Source: Capitulum mitella
Lineage: Eukaryota; Arthropoda; Thecostraca; Pollicipedomorpha; Pollicipedidae
Length of the DNA: 64,000 nt
Direction of reading: 5' to 3'
Assembly (NCBI GenBank): GCA_030062745.1
Contig: CP099849.1
Coordinates: 13,366,144 to 13,430,143, forward strand
A program made the position numbers and the translations under genes. Each line of letters starts with the position of its first letter. Positions within the stretch are counted from its first letter, which is position 1. Of the stretch, positions 51,843 to 63,539 are shown piece after piece. The notes beneath the pieces were generated by a model. It was given only the letters and a program-made list of their open reading frames with translations. It did no database searches and was not told the DNA's origin.

Positions 51843-53218
51843 TGACACGACTGACACAACAAGAAAAGAAAATATTGTTTCAACAGGCCGGAACTGCACA
51901 CAAGGCAACGATTCAAGTTTACAGTAAACATATTTTTGACATGAGTCCACATATGCTCCTTCACTGTTACCGCCACGCATCAGAGTTCATGGGAATAAGA
52001 CTGAAACTTAAATTATTCACGTTTTTGTATATGAAGAATTTGCATATGTGGGTGTTTTTTAAAGTTTATTTCTTGAAGGCGCACCTGAAAACTTACGCTA
52101 CTACTGTTACGCAACGAACGAATTATTTGGCTTAACAATGGGCAAAATTACTTTTGTCGGACCGCGTCTCTCTCTTCAGCCAAAGAATAATTTGGTCCCC
52201 GGCACCCCACTTCTAAACTCTCCTACGCCTATGTAACACAGTACAGGGCAAAATGCATGTACATACTCGTACATATTTTCCTTATAAGCACTTTTGCAGG
52301 CGTAAAAACAGTCGCAGTTTTGGTCAGTTTTGGCCATCTCAGTCAGCAAAGGGGGTGGTTTTTACCGGTTAAAATAGCTTTTACCACTGGCCTGGACTGT
52401 ACCTGTTTTAGCCAGCTTTTACCAACCCAATTTGGAGCCCAATTGTTTTGACCTAAATAGTTAAAGGTAAGACAAACCAACGAGTTGCACGGTTCGTTTG
52501 GAGTCAAAACCGAAGCTTTGTTTCGCAAGCAGACCTGCGCACCCACTCAGTACCAGCATTATGCCTATGAAACGACACCTGCCGTCCCCGTCATGCCCCG
52601 TCATAAAATGAATCGTACACCTTCCCGCAGAACAGAGGATCCCAAGCCCAACAAGTTGCACGCTCACAAGGGCGGCATCTTACCAGTGATGCCCTCAATC
52701 TTGCGCGTATTTGATGGCGTTTGTGACCGTGAAGCTCCCCACAAAATTTGGCGCCTCCAGCAACAACGGCTCCCAAACCAAATGCCAGAATGGCACTCGC
52801 GGGTACACTTCAGCACGTGTGTCTCGCACACACCAGGCTTAATCCGGCACCGCCTGGCGTGTTTTTGTACCTGCGACCGCCTAGCGGTGTCAAAAAGAGC
52901 ACCCCCCCGCTGTCTCAAGATCTAACCGTCTGATCTAAACCGGTCTACCGCCAATCGATAGCCCTGAGTCTTGCAATTCAGAAAATATTACGTTGGCCCT
53001 GTTCATGTGACTGATGACGTCACAGGTCACGTAAAACGCACAAGACAACGTTGAAGAAAATGGCACAGGTTTGTACATCATAATCATCGATAATAATGGT
53101 CTCGCAGTATTCAAATGGGTATCAGAGGGAAGATCACGATCTTTCGCATCAAAAGCATGCCAAAATGGCAAAAAATGTTGGGTCAAGGCCAACCTAAGTC
53201 GGGTTGAAATAATGTTGA

Positions 53219-53305
53219 GTAATGTAATAAAAATAATGGTGAATAAAAATAATAAAATAATAAAGTAATAAAATAAATAAAAAATAATAACAAAAATAAT
53301 GGTGA
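53219..53305. repeat. AATAA-rich low-complexity tract
   Basis: Interrupted (AATAA)n/(AAT)n over about 85 bp. Confidence 0.85.
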
Positions 53306-53719
53306 AATAATGTTCTTAATTTACATGCTAAAGATCAATACTTGCAGCCGTTCTGCTCTACGAGATGAAAATGACTGAAGCGAAACCCTTCTGATCATCA
53401 GTTTTGCATTACCCGCTTTCCATCCAGACAACATCGGTCTAGGTCAGATCAGATAAGGTTACATTACTCTGCCTGACAAAGAGCAATAATTATTCGCTGG
53501 GATTCTTGATTGTGTCAACTAAAGAGCTGCACTGATATGACAATTAAATCTGCGCTGTCTGTTCCATCGGGTCAAGATCAAGCCGGATCAGGAGAGATAG
53601 TCATTTTGCTTTCCCTGACAAGGAACAATAATTCCTCTTTGCTGCTACTGAAGGATCTTCCAAAGACAATGTTGTATTTCATTTTGTTTTGACATCTACG
53701 TATGACGTTATCTTACTGC

Positions 53720-55116
53720 CAGGCTCCACTGCGCGGTTTTCCAATTTTCTGCTTCGATTTTGCGATTTTTCATCTCAGTTTTGCGCTTTTCCGTCACCGG
53801 AAAATGTCAGATCCATAGGAATACACGGGGCCGGCTCCACTACGCAACACCGAGATGGAAAAACGCAAATTCAGGACGAGAAATCGTAAAAACGAATTGA
53901 AAACGCGGAAACTCGAAACGAAAAAATGAACAATCGAAAAACGAGAAATCGCAACAATGTTGAAGTATTTAAACTTTATTGCGGTTTTCCATCACAATCG
54001 TGTTGGTCGCTTTGTGATTTATCATTCCCAAGATACCTTCACTTTGTGCTGATTTTGAGGACAGGAGCGCGGATGCCAAGTTTAGCGGGCCTTGGCGTTA
54101 AGCATTTAGGGTTTGTAGGCTGGCTTGTTCTGCGGAGATGGAGGAAGGACAAGTACCGGGACAGGAGGGAGCCACTGGAATGGAGGAAAGTTGTGGTAAG
54201 CTCGAGAGACATGTTGATCATAGCAGTGATGGTAGCTACATGTGTGTATTCACTATTCAGGGACCTTGGCACCTCTTATTTGCATGCGTGCTTTCCTATG
54301 ATGGAAACATACACATCACGGACAGACAACACTTGCAGGAAGTCAGGCACAATGACAGATCCAGGGGGGGGGGGAACAAGGCCACCAAGATGGGCAAAGG
54401 AAAGTTTGTCTTAAAACAGTCTGGAAGGTGAAATGGAGCAAAACCCAACAAGTTTTGGAAACCAGTACACGTTTTTGGGATTGCCCCCCCCCCCCAACCA
54501 CCATAAACCAATATTTTAGGTCCACCCCTAATTCACACATGGATAATTCTGTTATGACTAGACTACCCAGCTCCTGTCTAGGATGATATTGCCATTCCTC
54601 TTGCTGCACATCCAACCTGCGGCAGGCGTGTCAGTGAGATGTAGGTATGGGGTGCCCTCAAACCCGTCCCAGATCGGGCAGAGGCAGTGTTGGAAAAAAT
54701 GTCGTTTTCTTGTGTCAAGGAGCACCAAGAAATTTATACTCCAAGAAAAATTTTGCACTCCAAAATGATCAATGCCCCCAAACCCCACCAAAAGACAATT
54801 GGTATTCCTACTCAATCAGAGTTTGAAGTTGCCCAGCCCCTCCCCCCCGGTTCATGGTTTGCTATCCATGCTCGGCTGCTGAAGTACACTCCGAAAACAC
54901 ACGGCCAGCCACCTTCCCCCGATTAACAACTCTGCTGACCTACCACGTAGACTCAGGAAACTGGTTTGCCCCGCACCCCAACGGAGCTGCTGGATCCGTC
55001 CCTGCTTGCCACATATGCTTGTAAAGCACCTAGTTAGTCCATGTTTCTCACATGAATGCATAACATTTTATACTCCAATGCATCCATCTTTATATCTTCT
55101 GCATATATACATACAT

Positions 55117-55157
<41 letters not shown>

Positions 55158-55161
55158 CCAT

Positions 55162-55194
<33 letters not shown>

Positions 55195-55894
55195 CATTAT
55201 ACATGAGGATAGATGCCATTCTTATTTCATAAGTGGTAAGAAAAAACTTAGAAACTTGCGTTAGTCAAAATAAAGTGAGCTAAATACGTTGAGAAACCCA
55301 CATTTTGGGGAAGGTTAGGCTGTCGGGCCATCAGCTCGCCCTCCCCCCCAAGTCATTTACAGAAACTGACAACCCTGCTTCTGGAGATCAAACGATGACC
55401 GGGGTCAAAATGTCACTTGAGTAATTTGATCGTGATTTCTTTGGAGCTTTCGAATGCCGTTCGTCTGAGCTTTCTTGCTTCATTGGATGCATTGATAAGG
55501 GTTTTTTTCTTTTCTCCACATTGATCGCGACGCAGGACGGGAGTATCGGACGCACCCAGCAGGATCGCTGGTTGTGCTGCCGCTGCCGCTCCCGCTGCCG
55601 AAGCCGCCACAGCAGCAGCAGGCGCAAGAGGCGCGGGCGTTCAAAAGCTCAGTCCACGTTAAAAAAAAAAAATCTTTCCGTTTCTGAACTGCTCAGACCT
55701 CAATTTAGACCCAATTACGCTAGGCCGTTCACGTCCAAGAGGACAAACTCAAAAGAACGCTAAGATGAAAAAATGAAAAATCCCATCGCAAAAGCGGAAA
55801 AACGCAAAATGCAAAAGCGCAAAAGGTGGGAAATCGTGATGCAAAAACGTAAAAGCGGAAAATCGCAAAACGAAAAAGCGCGCAGTGGAGCCTG
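53720..55894. mobile_element. Foldback-like element with inverted ends
   Basis: The left end CAGGCTCCACTGCGCG recurs inverted at the right end (55879-55894). Subterminal regions on both sides consist of short A-tract/CG words (aaaacgc, gcaaaagcgg), inverted relative to each other, over about 80-240 bp. An internal 'ggctccactacgca' at 53833 is a partial third end. The interior (2.2 kb) has no recognised transposase. CAG ends recall hAT elements, but no 8-bp target duplication is visible. Confidence 0.55.
55121..55200. repeat. (TA)n cluster with ATGTGCCATTA and GTATGTCATTA interruptions
   Basis: Two TA runs separated by 'tgtgccatta', followed by 'gtatgtcatta'. The cluster is self-complementary overall. 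Confidence 0.85.
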
Positions 55895-57923
55895 AGCTTT
55901 ACATGACCTTACGTCGGATCTGGTGAACCTTGCTAAGAGGCGAATATAGATTTGCTTGTCTGGCTTGAACGACAGGGAAAGTCAGCGGCAACCACTTCTA
56001 TCACCCACCATGCAAATCAGCCCACGTGTCACCACGCATGTGACCCAGCATGACCTCTAATGCTGGCGTTTCGCAGTTGTATATAGTGCTGGCGATAGCG
56101 CCCTATGTAAATTCAAATAATTCATGCATTATATTCGCGAATATTATAAAAAAAACAGGCATGTTCGCGCTACCGCCCGAAAAGGCGAAACGTCCATGCA
56201 AAGGTCCACTTATGACGTCATATCTCCATGACCTGGCTTAACATGGAAATGATTCTGATGTTAAAATGCGTCAAACTGACTGATGAACAGGTACTGAAAA
56301 TTTGGTTGACCTGGCAATAACGGTTTGGAAGGTATCCAAGACAAATCGAGGTGGGTGCCCTATATGATGTTCCCAGGTGGTGCCGGCTTAAGTTATCCGC
56401 GTGCAAAACAGACCATATATCGAAACACGTATCGTGTGCTCCCGCCCGCCAATTTTAAGCACCCAGTGGTAAAAGTTTTACGGCAATGAAAGAGGGATGT
56501 TACTCGTCTAAATCCATCGAAGATGATCGCCAGCTACCAGTCCGCCGTTCAAAGCCATCATCGCAGCAAACTGCGCCGTTTGTATTCCGGCAATCGACCC
56601 ATAAGAAACACAGGGGTATTAGAAGCGCATGCGCGCTGCACATGACCGTTGCACACCGTCCATCATATGGCGCACCGCTGGATGGCCCTGGTGCTGGTCT
56701 ACCTACCCACTAAATTCCGGCCGCCTACGTCAATGTTTCCGGCTGTCGGAGGTCCTAGAGTTCAAGCAGAAACACGTGCCTACGAATCGCCATGTGGATC
56801 GCACGTGGGTGTCGACCATGAAAGCGCACGCCTGCAAGTGGGGTCCATGTTGTCACCAAGTCTGGAGTTAACAGCGCTCGCCGTTTGACCGGTACCCGTG
56901 ATTAACTGAATTCCGCAGAGGTCCGGGTCGTGCCACGTGGCGAATGCCGCACGCCACGTAATGCTTCGAAACCCAAACCATAACCTGCCCACCGAATCAG
57001 CACATCCGATGGTGCCACTTGTGTCGCGATTCGCTGATGCGTTGCGTTCGGGCGCTAGAGGCTCCGAAGCTTGAACACACGCACGCACGCACGCACGCAC
57101 ATCTGGATCTGAACTTTTCCGAGCGACCGCCATATATGAAATATCACTCGCTAGAAGCGTGCAAAAACACGTTTTCAGTTCTTTCGAATCTGCATCATTT
57201 ATACTATCAACAGGTCAAAATAATCGCTGATTACGTTCAAGGTATGTCATCTAAAAATAAGGTCTATCGCCCACGTTGAACAAATCAGCATTCAAAATAT
57301 GAACTACCTTCTTGGTGTAGCCTTTGCGACAAGCGTCACACTTACGAAATGGCCGCAGTAGCCGAAACGCTGTATAAAACCCAATCATCATCGTCACATT
57401 TATAATATTAAAATTCTTGTTTCATTACGAATAAATCATCCATAATCTATCATATTCACACACGATATACAGTCCAACGGTGCATCACCACCTTCTCGCG
57501 CTCGCCAACGCCACAAGCCGCGTGGCTGCAACGAGTGGGTCGACACTATATGAGTTTTGGAAGTACTGCTTGGCACTCTTCGATAGAACGATGTACGGCT
57601 CACGATCTAATACGATACTTTATTTATTTACTATTTTACGATTCACTGCTCACGATCCATACGATACTTTATTTCTTTATTATTTTACGATACTTACGAT
57701 ACGATAGAATGCAATCTTCGATATACGATTCCAAATTGGTTGCAACACAGTTACCTCACACTTGGTTCGTCCACCGAGAGGCGCTTTCCCGTACCGAGAA
57801 AAAAAACGGAACCTAACCTAGGCCTCTAACCACTGCGACAGTCCACAGCTGACTAGCACTGACCAGCACTCGATGCACGAAACCAAAGGCGTCGGCTATC
57901 GCTGTAAGGTGCGCTGGCTCACC
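55895..57923. other. Unassigned intergenic DNA
   Basis: No conserved ORF. It contains a second perfect GCGCATGCGC palindrome (56625-56634) and a (GCAC)n run (57069-57099). The palindrome has no identified gene beside it. Confidence 0.45.
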
Positions 57924-58009
57924 TCAGCTGTCACTATCCCCGAGTTCTTCCGGCGGCGGCAGCTCTTTCTTCAGCGTCCAGACGTAGCCGTTGCCGTCCT
58001 CCGAGACGC
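57924..58009 (-). CDS. Candidate terminal exon of a second GFRP-like or related gene
   Basis: After acceptor cctcgtgcccag the minus strand reads GVSEDGNGYVWTLKKELPPP and EELGDSDS, then TGA, with GC-ending codons. G.G..VWTLKKE resembles the GFRP C-terminus (VGQT..W.L.KE) and the WTLRR of the exon at 46.5 kb, suggesting a tandem paralog. Only 27 residues are visible; upstream exons were not found between here and the candidate promoter at 61 kb. Confidence 0.35.
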
Positions 58010-58689
58010 CTGGGCACGAGGTGACTACCTGTCAATAGACGGCAGCACCTCGGTCATGGCGCAGCAATCTTAACACGACAAACTGCAATGCCTTATGGAA
58101 CAACGCGGTCATGAAGACAAGGCCCTACCAGAGCCCCGTTCGCGAGCCTCCTTCGCGAGTTACCGAAATATCAGCCCTGGGAGAATGTCAGTAGGTTAGT
58201 TTTCGAACGCCATTTGAACTTCGTCCATTACTGCACTGTTGCGAGAAGGCGCCAACTTGCTGAAAGCACAATGCACGTATTGGTAGGGTCGACTGTTTGT
58301 AGTCGATTGTCCCGACCCGGCAGGGTCGGTGGTGTATCATTTGAAGGAGGACGCCATACTTACACTTATCTCGGCGCCCATCAATAAACGGGGCAACAAC
58401 GCAGGGAATGACCGCTAGCATCCGCCACAACTACAAGGCTTCGTACGGAAGTCAGCCAGACAAACAACGGAGCAAAAAGGGTATGGAAAGTCCAGACCCT
58501 TTTGGTCGGACAGCGCAACGTGCCACTGTGGTACACCAAGGCAACTGTACGCTGCTCTGTAGCCACAAAACCCACACCTCCATTCCCGGCCTGCACTCCG
58601 TTTCTGATCAAGCACGCACGAACGCACGCACACAAACTGCCGCTTGGCATCGGGCCTTACAGAGGTCCAAATGGCCTCAAGCCCGCAGG

Positions 58690-58930
58690 TGAGGCGATTA
58701 GAAGCAGGTAGCTTCCAGGGTGTTGCATGGATTCCGTTCCTGCGCGACTAGCCGGTATCCCGGCAACACTAATAGATGGCTCGATGTTGCAGATGCCAGC
58801 CAAGTCTCCCAGAGCACATGACGTACATGAAGTCATGGTGGTGACTCGTTAACTCCAATAGAGGGCCTCAGGCTCTGGATGTTCAGAGAGCCGATGATGA
58901 TGTCAGTGCCGGGTGACGTCGGGCGCTCCC
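58690..58930 (-). mobile_element. Degraded LINE endonuclease fragment (CR1/Jockey-like)
   Basis: The minus strand reads DIIIGSLNIQSLRPS at about 58.9 kb, the usual start of the AP-type endonuclease, and, one frame over, VLWETWLASATSSHLLVLPG, the conserved ETWL segment. The GC-rich 59200-58930 upstream is probably the same element's 5' region. Broken. Confidence 0.6.
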
Positions 58931-59439
58931 GTGGCAACCGTCCCGGCGCCAACGGCGGCGTGCCCCGGCCACGCCTGGTCCGGCGCAGGCAGCCCTCCGG
59001 TCGGCTGACTGCGCGACAGGCGCTGGCGCCCGAGGTCTGTCACGTTATCGGCAAGCGCCAGGCCTCCGTCAAGCCGGGCCGCCGCCGGCCGGCCGCTGAG
59101 AGTCGAGTGACGGCGGCCGGGGGGAAGGGGCGTGGCGCCAGGGCCAAGGCGCTCACGACGACCAGTAGCATAAGCCACAGCAGAAAGCAAAACAGGATGT
59201 GACCTTGCTCAGTTCAGTACTGGCTGAGTCCCCACACTGCAATGCCACAGGCGCCACGCCAGGCAGACATAGTGGTCGGAGGAGACGAAGAAGCTGGAGC
59301 CGAGTGTCTATGCGACCAAGAACAGAGTCTCACACCATACAGCACACATCACGCCCTTCACACAGGTGGCCCGGAGCACCGGCACTGCATCCCTGCAGCA
59401 GGACATTCTGCACTCGGGGCCCAGCACACAGGTAAATGA

Positions 59440-60830
59440 GACAACTTTCTGGCATCAAAGCCAAATCATTTATGCTATCTCACTAATATCTGATGACTTT
59501 TCATGTGTATTCCTTCTACACATTCTTGACAACTCAAAAACTCTACATGAATAGGACTGGTTCCAGGGGACATTTCTGAAAGGCATGTCAGGCTATTCTG
59601 CAGATGTTTTAGATGTGTGTTGGATCATTTAAATATTGGTGCTGTAAGACAATATTTTGCCATGCTATGACCATACAAAAAAATGTTTGGAGACTGCCAT
59701 GGGCAGATACAGGGAACATTGCAGAGGCATGCTGAAAACATGATGTAAAGTTTCTTATCCATTAACAGATTCAGTGATGCATCATGCCATAGACCATGCA
59801 CTGACTGACATTACTTTCATTACAGTTTGACCATTGTTTGTATTATGACTCCAACTTTCATGCTAGTGAAAATGTGCATACTTTATTACATGACACTAAA
59901 ACAGAATAGCCACATGTTCAGATTTCACTTCAGAACACATTCATCAGCATCATATATTTCTACATGTATTGACAGGTGTTGATCCAGTAATGAAATGAAG
60001 GGGACAAATGACCTAATACAAACTATGGACTAGTTTTATGATCTACCACAGACACATCCAGAATGCTACAATAACCACAAATTTCAGTGTCCTGGGCCCA
60101 TCAGTGGTATTTCTAATAAGTAGCATGTGTTGATTACCCAACTCAAAACTATAACTTTTCCAAGATTTTCCAACTCCAAAGTGAAAACTGGTTGGATGCC
60201 ACACTAACTCCTTGGAAAAAAATTGGAAGGTTTTTGCATGCCAGCTGCCAGGGAAAGTGATAAAACAAAATCTTACTTATTATTCTGGTTATAAACTTAA
60301 ACTCCAAGCATGGCACAAAATTCACATTTTCATGGAGTCACCCAACATCATGGCTAAGCTTCTGCATAATGCAAACTCAATTCAGCCCACATATTTTATC
60401 CACTTTGCAAACATTTTAAGTGAAGCAAGACTGTTCCAGGTGAAACCAATCACTACAGACTTCTAATTCAAAACTGGAAAGTGATATTTACTACAATTTT
60501 CATAGTGTATCCAAATAATGTACCAAACATACCCACATTTGCCACAACAGACTAACAGACTACAGGAAATAGTCTTCAGTATTTTATGACTTGCACATCA
60601 CAAAAGTGCAGCATTAAAAAACTGAGTGCTTAACCAGCTTTTAGGTCACTTTCCTTATGCAGTGTCCACAGGCACAATAAATGTCCAATTTTCAGGCTAC
60701 TGGGGATGCCAATACACCCTTGGAATATACATTGCACCAAAGTACAGGCAATATCACACACTGCTGTCTCTTTAAGACCAGTTTTGCTGTCTAAGACCAG
60801 TTTTGCTGTAAGATCAGTTTTCCTGCACAA
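59440..60830 (-). other. CpG-depleted stretch downstream of a candidate minus-strand promoter
   Basis: AT-rich, with almost no CG dinucleotides and no coding exon. It lies just downstream (minus orientation) of the CpG-rich block with YY1 and CRE motifs at 60.9-61.1 kb, mirroring the arrangement at 1-3.8 kb. Read as a possible first intron. Confidence 0.35.
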
Positions 60831-60984
60831 AAAAAAAATGAGAATGCGCAGATTTCAAAAACGCACAAATGCAGTGCGGAATGCAAACAAACTTCCCTAC
60901 AAAATGGAAAAATGGCTACACTACCCGGATCGTTTCCGAAGAAAATTGACCTATATTGCACCGTCAATAACCTTGACAGGGTCT

Positions 60985-61090
60985 CATGCCGCCATCTTGC
61001 CGACACTAACTCACGGCCCTCTGCAGGAGGTATCGTCACCAAGCGATTTATTTACACTCTGAACAAGCCGCTGTGTGACGTCACTGGGAG
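60985..61090 (-). promoter_or_regulatory. Candidate promoter: YY1-type motif and CRE
   Basis: GCAAGATGGCGGC on the minus strand (61000-60988) is the YY1-type downstream promoter element, here pointing to leftward transcription. TGACGTCA at 61077-61084 is a perfect CRE about 80 bp upstream. The surrounding 250 bp are CpG-rich. A second GCCGCCATCTTGCG lies at about 62226-62239. Confidence 0.4.
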
Positions 61091-61264
61091 TGACTCCGTC
61101 GGCGCCCGCCATGGGCATTGAATAAGCAGCACAGATCTCGGCAGCCGGACGCTTGTGCTTCATCTTCATCCCGATTTTAACGGATACAATACCATGCAGT
61201 ATGCCATGTTTTCATGAAAGCAAAGTAATAATCTATAAGAAAGGTGCATGTGTTGTGATTGTCG

Positions 61265-61340
61265 TGTCGGTGGCTCAGTTAGTTAAATGTCTGTTGCCGC
61301 TGTGCACCGTGGCCAGGTGGCTTCGAATCGTCTCTGCCAT
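61265..61340 (+). repeat. tRNA-derived SINE head
   Basis: A-box-like TGGCTCAGTTAGTT (61271) and B-box-like GGCTTCGAATC (61319) are spaced about 48 bp apart as in a tRNA gene, but the arms do not pair into a good cloverleaf. A non-tRNA tail ('cacttaaccctccaagcaa') follows. Confidence 0.55.
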
Positions 61341-61788
61341 CACTTGCTCTCCTGGAGGCCACTTAACCCTCCAAGCAACCCATAGAAGGAGACGCTGACT
61401 ACCGCGCGATCGTGTGGGTTATACCCGCACGTTAAATTTTCGCCTCCGAATTACGCAATTAGGTGTGCATAGCGCGATCCGGTGCATGAGTCTGTACAAG
61501 CACTGTTCAGCACGGGCTCTAACATTTCTCAATACGGCCATGCCGTCTCTCCGAGTGGAGCGATAGGCCGGGGCACTTCTCCGAGCACCGCGGCAGACTG
61601 GAACACCTCTCAAAGCTGGGCTTCCTCTTCAGACTGTATTCGGTTCCTCCTCACAAGCACACGTTAGATGGGGAGGTACAACCACCACCTAAGGCTAGAT
61701 ACGGTCAACCGGTCGGCCACGAAGGCCCGTCGGGTCAGCGGGCCGCAGGCGCCGACGTCCGAGCCCAGCGCATTCATGGGTACACAAC

Positions 61789-62445
61789 ACCTCCCCCTAG
61801 GACGTGGTGGAGGAGACCAACCCACATTTCCGATCATAAACACCACCGCAACCAGAACAAAGCAACAGCCAATAACAATGCAGCCACCCCCACGAAACCT
61901 GCTCGGCCTGACTACTTCTCTGCTGCCTTACCTTTCACACGTAACGATACACTGGCTCGGACCAGTCAACCCACAGTTTCTGCGGCCGCTGGCGTCCTCG
62001 CAGCCCGAGTTCAGTCCGCAGCCCGCCTCGCGGGCAACACTGCCGGAGCTCTAGCGCCCATGCGGTCGCTGTCACACGCAACGCCGGAGACGCGAAGGCC
62101 ACCGCAGTCGCCGTATTCAACGTCGTCAGGGCCGTTGTCACGGCTGTCATCGCCCTTAATGCTGCCGTCGCCGCCGTGGCGGTCGCCGGAGCCGAGGTAG
62201 CAGCCTCACCGTTGTCTCAATCTCTGCCGCCATCTTGCGAAACCGTCACGAACGGTCACGGGGCCGGAGATACCGGCTGTTGCGCCAGTATATGAGCTCG
62301 CTCGGCATACGTACCAGGCCATTGCGTCGCCAGCCAACGTCCACGACGGTCCCCGACCGGTCCCACAGACTTAACTTGGAGTCCTGCATCAGGACGTGCT
62401 GTCCATAACAGAGAAGCCGAAGTGGGCGGGCGCACATGTGGTTAC
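61789..62445 (-). mobile_element. Ty3/Gypsy-type LTR retrotransposon remnant: pol tail, polypurine tract, LTR start
   Basis: The minus strand encodes GQHVLMQDSKLSLWDRSGTV, then MPSELIYWRNSRYLRP, the C-terminal domain after the integrase of arthropod Gypsy-like elements. After a stop, a second frame ends in RPQKLWVDWSEPVYRYV (to 61935). A polypurine tract GGGGGAGG (61797-61790) follows, and TGTTGTGTA at 61789 looks like the LTR start. The rest of pol is absent to the right; the LTR 3' end was not located. Confidence 0.55.
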
Positions 62446-63225
62446 AAATGTAGTTACAACCGTCCGAGACGAGATACATGTAGTTACATGTACAAAACTA
62501 CACCTTGTTACTACGTGTTGTTGTATTTACAATTTTCAATGGCATTTTTTGCATGATAATGGCATACATCAATTAACTGCCCACTGCCTTATGATACCTG
62601 TAATGCAGGCTGCAACCAGCTTCACACCTTTCGTATTAAATCTGTCTGGCATGTCAATGGCAGCTGCGCAGTCCACATGTCATTACTCACAATACAACCA
62701 CACAAAGTAACATGAAAACAGGACAGGTGGTATGGAAGGAGGCAACACTCAGGAATCACACCGCACCTTCCATGCTTTACTGTTTTTTTTCTTTAAATTA
62801 AGCATACTTCATAAAACGTGTCATCTCCCGCAAGGACAAATCAACTAGATATTGCTTGTAATTACAATTAATTCACTTCATATTCACAAATCTAGCATTC
62901 CATCATACAGGTATGGTAAAATACTGTGTACAATCAATATTGAGACAAGTGACCCTCCAATGATTTATATAAAACATAAGTAAAAGAAGAAACTGGTAAA
63001 AGAACATCATGCACAACACAACCAACAAAAAGTAAACCAGCCAGACATGTTTATTACTTGGTGTCATGAGCACTGTGGTCTTTGCTGGTGAGCGGGGCCG
63101 TCCTGCCGTCGCAACGTGTGCAAACCCGAACTTAGGCAAAGCCGTTCGGGTTGTTATAAAATGCCACAAAAACATAACATCGGCAGGTAATGGTATGTCA
63201 TAAAGCAGCACTCAAATCATGCCTG
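62446..63225. other. Unassigned, CpG-poor DNA
   Basis: AT-rich with few CG from about 62500 to 63060; no conserved ORF. Confidence 0.5.
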
Positions 63226-63227
63226 TT

Positions 63228-63520
63228 CTGCATAGGCGTGGATTTTTAAAAATAATTGGGGGCGGGGGCCAAGCGTAGGGCCCTACAACCTAGCTTCCCC
63301 CAAATGTCGGTTTCTCAACGGTTTAACCCACTTTATTTTGACCAACGGAAATTTACGGGTTTTTTCGTTACCATTTATCAAATGAAAAAAGAACTTACCC
63401 TAGGTATACAGGTGTATATATGCATATATAAAAAAGACAGAAAGATAGATATATCAACTTAAAGTTTATTCTTCACTTCCTGCCTATTTCTTATCTACTG
63501 CGGTCGTTTTTTTCGCTGTT
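63228..63520 (+). repeat. Dispersed repeat family A, copy 3
   Basis: Matches the 20.15-20.46 kb copy: G-rich start, 'caaatgtcggtttctcaacgg', 'ttattttgaccaacggaaattta', short (TA)n and 'agtttattcttcacttcctgcc'. Confidence 0.65.
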
Positions 63521-63539
63521 TTTACTTACTTCCCTTTAA

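Larger units (their letters stand above)
49300..53719. other. Intergenic DNA with repeats
   Basis: No gene recognised. It holds a family B element (50297-51480), dispersed repeat D (51752-51842) and AATAA-rich low complexity (53219-53305). Confidence 0.5.

Noticed and set aside
59040..59171. 43-codon minus-strand ORF with a signal-peptide-like start (MLLVVVSALALA) and a GRRR site, like a neuropeptide precursor
   Set aside because: Lies directly upstream of, and in the same orientation as, a LINE endonuclease remnant; the hydrophobic start is short and lacks a charged n-region. More likely LINE 5' sequence.
61265..61340. Functional tRNA gene
   Set aside because: A- and B-box-like motifs are present, but the cloverleaf arms do not pair well; called a tRNA-derived SINE instead.
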